Source: Bacteroidia bacterium (lineage in GTDB: Bacteria; Bacteroidota; Bacteroidia; Cytophagales; Cyclobacteriaceae). From it: a stretch of 64,000 nt of DNA. How positions within the stretch are numbered: the stretch's first letter is position 1; each line of letters begins with the position of its first letter. The DNA lies in the NCBI GenBank assembly GCA_030425425.1, contig JAUIAO010000001.1:124001-188000 (forward strand). The letters run 5' to 3'. A program made the position numbers and the translations under genes. Under the pieces are notes generated by a model. That model did not search any database, was not told where the DNA came from, and saw nothing but the letters and a program-made list of their open reading frames with translations. Of this stretch, positions 18,516-26,452 are shown in pieces.

Positions 18516-20177
18516 ATGAAACCAATCACCAGATACACTAAAAGTGGTAGCCTGAACATTGCTTATCAGGTTTTTGGTTCGGGCGAGCTAGATCTGGTAT
18601 ACATCCCTGGTTGGGTGTCTAATATTGATTTGATGTGGGCTTGTCCATCGCTTGTTGATTTTCTGTTGGAGTTGAGCAAGCAGGTTCGTGTAATTCTCTT
18701 TGATAAGGATGGAACGGGTTTGTCAGATAGGGTTGTGGAATACGCTACCCTGGAGGAACGCATGGATGACATTAGAGCAGTGATGGATGCTGTAGGTTCT
18801 GAAAAAGCAATTCTTTTCGGTCATTCGGAGGGAGGTTCAGTATCTGCTTTGTTTGCGGCTACTTACCCTAATCGCACCAAAGGAATGATCGCCTTTGGCA
18901 TATTTGCAAAGCGTCGCTATAGTATCGATTATCCATGGGCACCTACAGACGTGGAGCGTCAGAAGGTCTATAACATGATTGAGCATGGCTGGGGCAGCGG
19001 TGCAATGAACCTGGAGTCACTGGCGCCATCCAAAGCTCAGGATGCAGCATTCATGAATTGGTTGGCTAATTATTTCCGATCAGGAGCAAGTCCCAGTGCA
19101 GCCATGATTCTTACCAAAATGAATACTCAGGTAGATATCATTGGGATTTTAGATTCGGTTAATGTTCCAGTATTAATTCTGCAGAGGAAAAACGATATTG
19201 ACGTGAAAATCGAAGAAGGTCGATTCATTGCAAATCGAATTCCTAATGCTAAAATGGTAGAGCTGGATGGCGAAGACCATCTGTTTTGGGCAGGGAACAC
19301 AGATGAGGTATTGATCGAAATGCAATCCTTCATTACTGACCTAAGTGAAGTCAACCAAAATTCTCAGGTAAATAATCAGAGACTTTATACGATACTATTT
19401 GGAGAATTCAACGCTTCGAATTCTCCTGACGGTAAACTCACAGAGATAACACATGAGTTTCTTTCAAGGGGAGGAGGAAGCCACATAGAAGTGAATGAAG
19501 GACATTTCAGGGCCACTTTTGATGGACCAAGCAAAGCCATCAAATGTGCTGAGGTATTTATGGTCTACTTGAATAGTTTGATGATTAAAACTGGAATGTT
19601 CGTTGATATGCGGGAGGGGTATTTCGATGGGTCATTTAAACTCAGTAGCCAGAATCAGCAGGTAATTGAAATTTTGCAAAACGAAATGATCAGTAATGGC
19701 ATTCTTACCACCAATTCTGTCAGGTTTTTATTGTCGGGAGTAGATTTTGAGTTGAAAGCATTCAAGGATGTGCTGATTCCTGGAGTCAAAGAAAAGATTT
19801 CCCTTTATGAGGTCTGTTCGTTGGATTTTGAAAGTAACGAAAAAGGTGTGATCAGAGATGATGATTTCCTAGATGAAGTGCTTCAAACCATTGAAGAAAA
19901 TTATCTCAATGAAAACTTCAATGTGGATTTCATTTGCAAAACGATTGGTATCAGTGAAAGGCAATTGCAGCGTAAGTTGAAGGCGCTCACGCACAAATCT
20001 CCTGTACAATTGATCATGAGTGTAAAACTCCAAAAAGCGAGAAATCTCATGCAGCATGGTCAATTTAATATTTCTGAAATTGCTTATCAATCCGGCTTTA
20101 GCAACCCTTCGTATTTTGCTACTTGTTTTAAGAAAGAATTTGGGTTAACACCTACTCACTTTCTGTCCGGCAAATGA
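18516..20177 (+). CDS. alpha/beta hydrolase - degenerate nucleotide cyclase - AraC triple-domain regulator
   Basis: 553 residues. Residues 1-280 are an alpha/beta hydrolase (nucleophile Ser104 in GHSEGG, oxyanion area YIPGWVSN, catalytic Asp near DIDVKIEEGR, His in GEDHLFW). This hydrolase type is normally fused to a class III adenylate/guanylate cyclase. Residues about 290-445 still show the cyclase skeleton: RLYTILFGEFNASN in place of ATVLFTDIVGST, and VNEGHFRATFDGPSKAIKCA in place of GDGFLATFDGPxxAIxCA. It ends GVKEKISLYEV. Both metal-binding Asp positions read Glu, and the middle is shortened, so cyclase activity is unlikely. Residues 450-553 are an AraC/XylS helix-turn-helix domain (NISEIAYQSGFSNPSYFATCFKKEFGLTP). 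Probably an effector-sensing transcription factor; phased repeats just downstream suggest it controls the next operon. Confidence 0.88.
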   Translation: MKPITRYTKSGSLNIAYQVFGSGELDLVYIPGWVSNIDLMWACPSLVDFLLELSKQVRVILFDKDGTGLSDRVVEYATLEERMDDIRAVMDAVGSEKAILFGHSEGGSVSALFAATYPNRTKGMIAFGIFAKRRYSIDYPWAPTDVERQKVYNMIEHGWGSGAMNLESLAPSKAQDAAFMNWLANYFRSGASPSAAMILTKMNTQVDIIGILDSVNVPVLILQRKNDIDVKIEEGRFIANRIPNAKMVELDGEDHLFWAGNTDEVLIEMQSFITDLSEVNQNSQVNNQRLYTILFGEFNASNSPDGKLTEITHEFLSRGGGSHIEVNEGHFRATFDGPSKAIKCAEVFMVYLNSLMIKTGMFVDMREGYFDGSFKLSSQNQQVIEILQNEMISNGILTTNSVRFLLSGVDFELKAFKDVLIPGVKEKISLYEVCSLDFESNEKGVIRDDDFLDEVLQTIEENYLNENFNVDFICKTIGISERQLQRKLKALTHKSPVQLIMSVKLQKARNLMQHGQFNISEIAYQSGFSNPSYFATCFKKEFGLTPTHFLSGK

Positions 20178-20183
20178 TGACCA

Positions 20184-20233
20184 TGTCGGAATTTTGAAAG
20201 TAAAAGTCGCGAACACGACGAGATTAGTCGGAA
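20184..20233 (+). promoter_or_regulatory. three 21-bp-phased direct repeats, candidate AraC operator
   Basis: GTCGGAA at 20185, GTCGCGAA at 20206 and GTCGGAA at 20227 lie exactly 21 bases apart (two helical turns), between the AraC-fusion gene and the promoter at 20242. AraC-family activators classically bind tandem half-sites with 21-bp spacing directly upstream of or overlapping the -35 region, so the geometry fits activation of the operon at 20300. Confidence 0.6.
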
Positions 20234-20241
20234 AATGAAAA

Positions 20242-20270
20242 TTGAACAACTTAGCTTACATTTAAGTTTG
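20242..20270 (+). promoter_or_regulatory. candidate Bacteroidetes-type promoter
   Basis: TTG at 20242-20244, 18-base spacer, then TAAGTTTG at 20263-20270, an exact match to TAnnTTTG. The start codon of the SprB-repeat cytochrome gene is at 20300. Confidence 0.65.
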
Positions 20271-20299
20271 CATTATATTAAAATCAACTCATCGTTCTC

Positions 20300-21070
20300 A
20301 TGAAAAAGACTTATTACTTAAAACTATTAATGGTATTACCCTTGATATACATGGTTTCATGTACCTCAGAGCAAGCTGAAGAAGAAGTAGATTGTTCAGT
20401 ATCTCCACTCGTACTATCTGTGGCTTCATCTTCAGAAGCCGCTTGCAACCAAGCCACTGGATCTTTTGCTCTATCAGTTTCAGGTGGCCAATCGCCATAT
20501 TCGTTTAATTTGAACAATGAAATCAACACCACTGGTAGCTATTCTTCACTTGATGCAGGTTCATATGAAGTGACCGTCACGGACGCGGCTGGATGTTCTG
20601 AAAATATTACAGTATCAATTGACAATACCAATGGCGTGAATTTGCAAAACCTGGTTATAACAGATGCTGGTTGTGGCGCGACAAATGGTAGTATCGAGGT
20701 TTCTGCTTCCGGAGGAACAGAACCTTACAGCTATACAATAAACGGTGGCACCTCCCAGCAGGAGCCGACTTTCAGTAATTTATCCCCAGGTAGTTATGAA
20801 ATAGAAGTAACTGATGCATCTGGATGTAGTAGTACACAGTCTGGAACAGTTTTGACAGGTGTTAGTTTTTCTGCATCTGTGGAGCCGATCATCAATCAAT
20901 ATTGCATCAAATGTCATAGTGAATTTGGCACGTTCGGTACAATTCAGGCCAAATCCTCGAATATTCAGAGCAGAACTTCCTCGGGTGATATGCCCAGGGA
21001 TGCCACACTCACACAGGAACAAAAAGACCTGATTGCATGCTGGGTAGAAGATGGCGCCCTGAATAATTAA
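20300..21070 (+). CDS. SprB-repeat lipoprotein with C-terminal cytochrome c-like motif
   Basis: 256 residues. Lipoprotein signal ending YMVSC (Cys21). Two SprB-like Ig repeats follow: SGGQSPYSFNLN through GSYEVTVTDAAGCSEN, and ASGGTEPYSYTINGG through GSYEIEVTDASGCSST. These are the repeat type of the gliding adhesin SprB. The C-terminal about 65 residues contain a single heme c motif CIKCH (near residue 204) and a late CWVEDGAL, resembling the small Planctomycete-type cytochromes used at cell surfaces. It is the first gene of a compact operon with the YceI and DUF5777 genes (18-bp gap). Likely a surface electron-transfer or ligand-binding lipoprotein; the role is inferred. Confidence 0.8.
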   Translation: MKKTYYLKLLMVLPLIYMVSCTSEQAEEEVDCSVSPLVLSVASSSEAACNQATGSFALSVSGGQSPYSFNLNNEINTTGSYSSLDAGSYEVTVTDAAGCSENITVSIDNTNGVNLQNLVITDAGCGATNGSIEVSASGGTEPYSYTINGGTSQQEPTFSNLSPGSYEIEVTDASGCSSTQSGTVLTGVSFSASVEPIINQYCIKCHSEFGTFGTIQAKSSNIQSRTSSGDMPRDATLTQEQKDLIACWVEDGALNN

Positions 21071-21088
21071 AAGCTAAATAATATTCAA

Positions 21089-21634
21089 ATGAAGCATTCC
21101 ATGATATTTATGCTGATGCTACTGTATGTAGTTTCAGTGAATGCACAAGATGTGCTAATAGACAAGGGAGGTGTAGCTCACTTTTACTCTGAGGCACCGG
21201 TAGAAAACATTGAAGCAACCAATGAAAAGGCTATTGGAGCTTATAATCCGAAAGATGGTAGTGTAGCGGTAACAATGTTTATGAAAGATTTTCATTTTGA
21301 GAAAAGCTTGATGGAAGAGCATTTCAATGAAAACTACATAGAGTCTGACAAGTATCCAAAAGCCACCTTCAAAGGGAAACTTGATTCAAAGGGATTAGAC
21401 CTCTCTAAACCGGGTACATATATGCAGACTGTTGGCGGAGAACTAACCATCCATGGGATTACTAAAAAGCTAAGAACCGAAGTAGAGTTTGTGGTGTCAA
21501 AAGAGGAGGTACAGGTCAACACCTTGTTTAAAGTAGCTCTGGAAGATCATGATATTGAAATCCCAAAAATAGTGATTATGAACATTGCTGAAGTAGTGGA
21601 TGTAGATGCTCACTTTAATTTCAGTTTGAAGTGA
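21089..21634 (+). CDS. YceI family periplasmic lipocalin-like protein
   Basis: 181 residues with signal peptide (MKHSMIFMLMLLYVVSVNAQ). YceI family landmarks: a repeated pattern of FxFEKSLMEEHFNENYIESDKYP, ATFKGKL, and GELTIHGITKKLRTEVEF. The fold is a lipocalin-like barrel that binds isoprenoid quinone-like lipids in known members. Middle gene of the SprB-cytochrome/YceI/DUF5777 operon; its TGA overlaps the next ATG (TGATG). Confidence 0.9.
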   Translation: MKHSMIFMLMLLYVVSVNAQDVLIDKGGVAHFYSEAPVENIEATNEKAIGAYNPKDGSVAVTMFMKDFHFEKSLMEEHFNENYIESDKYPKATFKGKLDSKGLDLSKPGTYMQTVGGELTIHGITKKLRTEVEFVVSKEEVQVNTLFKVALEDHDIEIPKIVIMNIAEVVDVDAHFNFSLK

Positions 21635-22506
21635 TGAACATTAGAAAATACCTTATTGTCTTGTTGTTACTCGGAATCCGATTTGGGCTGCAGGCACAAG
21701 ATGATCTGCTTGCAATGCTGGAGGAAGAGCAGTCTGACAGAACGATACTTACAGAAGCAACATTCAAAGGTACCAGAGTAATCAACGGCCATTCTATCGA
21801 AACTCGAAAAGCAGGAGTAATGGATTTCATTATTTCTCACCGATTCGGTACACTAGATGGTGGTGGATATGAGTTGTTCGGACTTGATAATGCCATGATC
21901 AGGATTGGTTTGGAATATGCACCAACAGACAGACTTTACATCGGATTAGGAAGAAGTTCGTTTGAAAAGACCTATGATGGATTTGTGAAGTACAGACTGC
22001 TGAGGCAATCTACAGGAAACAAGGAAGTGCCCGTTTCGATCACTTGGCTAAGTAGTCTTTCTATCAAGACACTCAAAGATCCTGTGAATGAGCCAACATT
22101 TGTAGAGAAGATGGCCAGCACTCACCAAGTGTTGATGGCTCGTAAAATGAATCAAAATTTGTCTTTACAGTTGATGCCAAGTTGGGTGCATAAAAACTTC
22201 ATTGGTACTGAGGATAATCAAAATGACGCATTCGCATTGGGGCTGGGTGGAAGAATGAAACTATCTCAACGAGTGGCCATTGTAGCTGAGTATTATCATC
22301 AATTTGCAAAAATCAACGATAACATGCTTAACCCAATTGCTATCGGAGTTGATATAGAAACAGGAGGGCATGTATTTCAACTTCAACTGACCAATGCAAC
22401 GGCCATGATTCCAAAGGGCTTCATTACAGAAACAAGCAATGACTTCTTTGAAAACCAGATCCATTTCGGATTCAATATTTCGAGAACCTTTCAGTTGAAA
22501 TATTGA
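21634..22506 (+). CDS. DUF5777 family beta-barrel protein
   Basis: About 290 residues. Signal peptide MNIRKYLIVLLLLGIRFGLQAQ. The DUF5777 features are TFKGTRVINGHSIETRKAGV, MDFIISHRFGTLDGGGYELF and alternating aromatic strands to a terminal FNISRTFQLKY, consistent with an outer-membrane barrel. An in-frame GTG at 21631 precedes the ATG, but the ATG overlapping the YceI stop is the better start. DUF5777 barrels are regularly next to YceI and small cytochrome genes in Bacteroidota, suggesting an envelope redox or lipid-handling module. Confidence 0.85.
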   Translation: MNIRKYLIVLLLLGIRFGLQAQDDLLAMLEEEQSDRTILTEATFKGTRVINGHSIETRKAGVMDFIISHRFGTLDGGGYELFGLDNAMIRIGLEYAPTDRLYIGLGRSSFEKTYDGFVKYRLLRQSTGNKEVPVSITWLSSLSIKTLKDPVNEPTFVEKMASTHQVLMARKMNQNLSLQLMPSWVHKNFIGTEDNQNDAFALGLGGRMKLSQRVAIVAEYYHQFAKINDNMLNPIAIGVDIETGGHVFQLQLTNATAMIPKGFITETSNDFFENQIHFGFNISRTFQLKY

Positions 22507-22853
22507 CATATTAAGATAATTACCAAATAATAAACGTACCATTTGGCGGTGGTAACGGACTTGTAAAAGTCCATGACGGTGAGGAGAGAGCATCTATTTA
22601 GGTGCTCTCTTTTTATTTAATGTTTTGTTTTTCACCATTTCATGACAATGAGAGGATGCTTTTGTCTATATTTTTTAGCGGCATTTTTTGATAATTATTG
22701 TTATATTAACACTTAATTAATAGGTCTCAACTGCTAAATTGTGAAGGCCTCAATAATAGCTGTTAAAATAAAAAAAATTGATAACCAGGTACATCCGGAT
22801 TATCTGTATAAAAGCTCCTCTTAAAGTATTTTTCTACTAATGAAAAACAACCT
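22507..22853. other. intergenic region with two hairpins
   Basis: 347 bases without a gene. A GGACTT/AAGTCC hairpin lies at 22557-22572, followed by the terminator at 22585-22614. The remaining part, 22615-22853, is AT-rich and should hold the promoter of the GH2 gene, but I find no convincing TAnnTTTG element. Confidence 0.5.
22585..22614 (+). terminator. Rho-independent terminator after YceI/DUF5777 operon
   Basis: Stem AGAGAGCA (22585-22592) with TGCTCTCT (22603-22610), a 10-base loop, then a run of T. Located 80 bases after the DUF5777 stop. Confidence 0.8.
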
Positions 22854-25667
22854 ATGAAAGCGCATATATTTCTCATTTTGATTATTGCTGGTTACCTTAA
22901 TGTGTTGGGTCAGCGAAGCACGATTTCCTTAAATAGTGATTGGAAACATGGTGAAGGTTCTGAAGCCAACATCATTAGTGAATCTTTTGATGATTCTAGT
23001 TGGGAAACGGTGACAATTCCTCACACATGGAATGGTCTGGATGGACAGGATGGTGGTGATGATTACTTTAGAGGAGAGAAGTGGTATAGGAAGTCATTTA
23101 CCGCAGAAAAAGAATGGACCGGGAAAAAAGTGTTTCTCAAATTTGGTTCTGCTTTTTTGAAGACGCGACTTTTTGTAAATGGAGATTTCGTGGGTGAGCA
23201 CGTTGGCGGTTATGCTGCTTTTATTTTTGACATTACAGAATATCTGAATATTGGGCAAACAAACACGCTGGCTGTAAGTGTAAACAATGCGATAAGCATC
23301 GATGCTCCTCCGTTATCGGGAGATTTCACCATGTTTGGTGGTATATCCAGAGAGGTGTCACTGTTAATAACAGAACCGGTGTTCATTTCGCCACTAGACT
23401 TTGCATCACCAGGTGTATATATCACTCCACATGATATTACTAATTCCAGTGCTGGAGTGAAAGTAGAAGTTTTGGCTGGAAACCACCAGGAAGAATCTGT
23501 TGAAGTGGAAATGGATGTGAAAATTTATGATCAGAATGGAACAATGGTTGAGTCTGATGCAACTACAAAGACTATAACTTCAAAAACAATTCAAAGTGAA
23601 ATGGTTGAACTTGAAGTGAGCAATCCCTCACTATGGAAAGGTCGGGTCGACCCTTATCTATATCAAGTAGAAGTCAGTTTAAGTGTGAACGGAGAGTTGA
23701 AAGATCAGGTGATAGAGCCGCTTGGTTTTCGAACTTTTAATGTTGATGCAGATAATGGCTTTTTCCTGAACGGTGAGCCTTATGAATTACACGGAGTTTG
23801 CCATCATGAAGACCGTAAAGATATCGGTCGGGGAATCAGTGATGATCAGCGTAAAGAGGATCTTGACATATTGTACGATATGGGATGCACTTATTTGCGC
23901 CTTACACATTATCAACACGGTGCATTCACCTATGATTATTGCGACAGTATCGGAATGGTTCTGAGCACTGAAGTTCCTTTAGTTAATAAAATTAGTTCAT
24001 CAACTTTTTTTAGGGAAAACTCCAGATCTCAGCTGAAAGAATTGATCAAACAAAACTATAATCATCCATCTGTTATGTTTTGGGGGATGTTCAATGAAAT
24101 AAACTTCCATGAAGGGCCAGATCCCACGGACTTGATTGGTGACCTTCATGAATTGAGTCATCAATTGGATCCTTCCCGGCTGACCACAGGAGCAGCTCAG
24201 AATGATGAAGCTGATACTCATTGGTTATTGGATGTTATGGGGTGGAACAAGTACCTGGGATGGTATGAATCTTCATATAATGACTTTGACAACTGGGCCA
24301 ACTGGTTACGATCACGTCATCCCACTACCAAAATCAGTATGAGTGAATATGGTGTGGGAGCCAGTATTAATCATCATGAACAAAACCCGGAAAGACCCGA
24401 TCCAGGAGGGCGATTTCACCCGGAAGAATATCAGAATGCCTTTCACGAGGCTTACTGGCAGGTGATTTCAAGTGAACCATATATGTGGTCATCAGCTATA
24501 TGGGTCGGATTTGATTTTGCATCAGATTGGCGGGCAGAAGGAGAAAACCTTGGGATCAATGATAAAGGCATGATCACAAGAGATCGAAAAGTAAAAAAGG
24601 ATGCGTTTTACTTTTATAAGGCTAACTGGACTACAGAACCTTTTGTGTATATCACTAGTAGACGCCATTATCAACGATTTAGCCCGGAGACAGGGATAAA
24701 AGTATACGGAAATTGCTTATACGTGACTGGAGAATTAAATGGTGAGTCACTAGGAGTAAAACAAAGTGATAATCACATCTTTACGTGGGAGGAAGTATCC
24801 CTCAAGCCTGGAGATAATGTGTTAAAAATTCAGGGAATCACCAGCAATGGCGATTTCGTTTACGATTCTTGTGTATGGAATTTTAAACAAAGAGCTGACA
24901 CATTGCTACCTGGAGATATTCAAATCAATTTCCAAACGCCAACGAGTACGACACCTTCAGGATATCTGGCCGATACTGGCCTAGAGTACGGAGATCGGGG
25001 AAATGGGTATTCTTATGGTTGGAATTTTGATAACACAGCCAATAGCAGAGAAAGGACATCAACGAATGATCCTTTATTTAACACCCTAAACCATTTTCAG
25101 AAAACAGCCACAGATGGAATATGGGAAATTGAGCTGGATAATGGTTATTATCAGGTGAGTATAGGTGCAGGAGACCCTGACTTTGTAGATAGTAATCATA
25201 AATTGAACGTAGAGAACGTGCTTTTTATAGAAGGCAAGAACACGTATGAGGCTATGGTTAGAACGACAGATACCATTCAGGTTCAGGATTCAAAGTTGAC
25301 CATAGAGTCTGCACCGGGAGCGGCAAACCCTAAAATCAATGTTATACATATCAAGGAAGTGGATCCGCCGGTCAATAATGAGCCAACAGATACTACAAGT
25401 ACGGTTCTAAAAAACGACAGGAGGACTGGCAAGATCAAAGCGAATTTTGATCAGCCAAATCGCTTATTGACTGTAAGGGTAGGCAATGGCCAATTCATAG
25501 AAACAATAACCATTCACAATACTGTGGGTCAGCTGGTTTATCATCAAGAAGCGATTCAATCAGAATTATGTGAAATCAAGACGACTGGTATTCAATCAGG
25601 AATCTATGTGGTAAGAGCTTATTTGGAAGGACAACCTTATCAATCTCTAAAACTGATGATTGATTAA
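22854..25667 (+). CDS. secreted glycoside hydrolase family 2 protein with T9SS sorting domain
   Basis: 937 residues. Signal peptide MKAHIFLILIIAGYLNVLGQ. The sugar-binding jelly-roll domain (about 25-185, DDSSWETVTIPHTWNG, KWYRKSF, GGYAAFIFDITEYL) is followed by an Ig-like domain and a TIM barrel typical of GH2 beta-galactosidases/glucuronidases. GVCHHEDRKDIGRGISDDQ and RLTHYQH are in the barrel, the acid/base Glu415 is in GMFNEINF, and the nucleophile Glu498 in SMSEYG. C-terminal of the catalytic part are an Ig-like DUF4982-type segment, a malectin-like carbohydrate-binding domain (about 685-840), and a Por-type sorting domain ending GIYVVRAYLEGQPYQSLKLM. Acts on galactosides or related glycans at the cell surface; the exact substrate is not predictable. 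Confidence 0.92.
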   Translation: MKAHIFLILIIAGYLNVLGQRSTISLNSDWKHGEGSEANIISESFDDSSWETVTIPHTWNGLDGQDGGDDYFRGEKWYRKSFTAEKEWTGKKVFLKFGSAFLKTRLFVNGDFVGEHVGGYAAFIFDITEYLNIGQTNTLAVSVNNAISIDAPPLSGDFTMFGGISREVSLLITEPVFISPLDFASPGVYITPHDITNSSAGVKVEVLAGNHQEESVEVEMDVKIYDQNGTMVESDATTKTITSKTIQSEMVELEVSNPSLWKGRVDPYLYQVEVSLSVNGELKDQVIEPLGFRTFNVDADNGFFLNGEPYELHGVCHHEDRKDIGRGISDDQRKEDLDILYDMGCTYLRLTHYQHGAFTYDYCDSIGMVLSTEVPLVNKISSSTFFRENSRSQLKELIKQNYNHPSVMFWGMFNEINFHEGPDPTDLIGDLHELSHQLDPSRLTTGAAQNDEADTHWLLDVMGWNKYLGWYESSYNDFDNWANWLRSRHPTTKISMSEYGVGASINHHEQNPERPDPGGRFHPEEYQNAFHEAYWQVISSEPYMWSSAIWVGFDFASDWRAEGENLGINDKGMITRDRKVKKDAFYFYKANWTTEPFVYITSRRHYQRFSPETGIKVYGNCLYVTGELNGESLGVKQSDNHIFTWEEVSLKPGDNVLKIQGITSNGDFVYDSCVWNFKQRADTLLPGDIQINFQTPTSTTPSGYLADTGLEYGDRGNGYSYGWNFDNTANSRERTSTNDPLFNTLNHFQKTATDGIWEIELDNGYYQVSIGAGDPDFVDSNHKLNVENVLFIEGKNTYEAMVRTTDTIQVQDSKLTIESAPGAANPKINVIHIKEVDPPVNNEPTDTTSTVLKNDRRTGKIKANFDQPNRLLTVRVGNGQFIETITIHNTVGQLVYHQEAIQSELCEIKTTGIQSGIYVVRAYLEGQPYQSLKLMID

Positions 25668-25758
25668 GATTGCTATAATCTACAAGGGTTTGTCTTTTTG
25701 GGGAAAACTTGCTTTAGAATGCGCTAAACCACAAACAGATTTGTTCAACATTCATGTT

Positions 25759-25815
25759 TGTCGTGCGAATGTCGTGTTTTTGTAGTTGGATTGTTGCTTG
25801 TTTCGATACGACATT
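25759..25815 (+). promoter_or_regulatory. TGTCGT repeat cluster upstream of XRE gene
   Basis: TGTCGTG occurs at 25759 and again at 25770, 11 bases (one helical turn) apart. The reverse complement ACGACATT at 25808-25815 forms an 8-bp inverted repeat with AATGTCGT at 25768-25775. The cluster ends 21 bases before the XRE start codon. The same hexamer recurs in front of the next gene, so this is a plausible operator for autoregulation. Confidence 0.5.
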
Positions 25816-25836
25816 TGATCTCAAATACACCCGAAT

Positions 25837-26376
25837 ATGGAAACAGGAAAACTGATCAGGGAACTGCGCCAAAAAAAAGGACTGACACAAGAGGAGTTGG
25901 CCACTAAAACTGAGGTAAGTGCTCGGACGATCCAAAGAATTGAAAATGGGGAAGTAGACCCGCGAGCATATACCCTTCAGATGATTGCTAAAGCTTTGGA
26001 GGTGGATTTCAGCATTTTTTCTACCCTTGAAGCAGAAGAAAATCATAATGATATCAACGCGCAAAAACTCGGAGCACTCATTCATCTAAGTGGATTGTTG
26101 CCGCTATTGATACCTACTTTGGTCTTATGGCATTTTAAAAAGCAAGAAAGTGACGGCCTTTCTATTCACTTTCAGGCTGCAATGGTCATGCAGCTAACTA
26201 TTTTAGGGATTACACTCGTAGGTTTGTGGATTCTTTGGAAAGTAGGTCGACCAACCCCGCTATATGGAGGACTACTGGCTGGAGCTCTGATATCGATAGT
26301 GAACGCCATCAAGGTGTTCAGCGGCACTTCTTTTATCAATCCATTTATTCAGAGTGTAAAAACTCCAAATTCATAA
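25837..26376 (+). CDS. XRE-family regulator with C-terminal membrane domain
   Basis: 179 residues. Residues 5-60 form a canonical Cro/CI helix-turn-helix (LIRELRQKKGLTQEELATKT, SARTIQRIENGEVDPRAYTL). The C-terminal part has three hydrophobic helices (GALIHLSGLLPLLIPTLVLW, AAMVMQLTILGITLVGLWIL, GGLLAGALISIVNAI) resembling DUF4870-type membrane domains. A DNA-binding protein tethered in the membrane. The TGTCGT cluster in front of it and before the CHASE2 gene suggests autoregulation and control of its neighbour; this is inference. Confidence 0.85.
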   Translation: METGKLIRELRQKKGLTQEELATKTEVSARTIQRIENGEVDPRAYTLQMIAKALEVDFSIFSTLEAEENHNDINAQKLGALIHLSGLLPLLIPTLVLWHFKKQESDGLSIHFQAAMVMQLTILGITLVGLWILWKVGRPTPLYGGLLAGALISIVNAIKVFSGTSFINPFIQSVKTPNS

Positions 26377-26419
26377 TCCTCAAACCATAGCTGAGTCTTA
26401 GGCTGGATTTTTTTATAGG

Positions 26420-26437
26420 ATGTCGTAAATTCGACAT
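26420..26437 (+). promoter_or_regulatory. inverted repeat ATGTCG-N6-CGACAT before CHASE2 gene
   Basis: A 6-bp perfect inverted repeat, ATGTCG (26420-26425) and CGACAT (26432-26437), located 15 bases before the next start codon. It shares the TGTCGT core with the cluster upstream of the XRE gene, which suggests one regulator binds both. Confidence 0.5.
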
Positions 26438-26452
26438 TCAAATTATCTGCTA

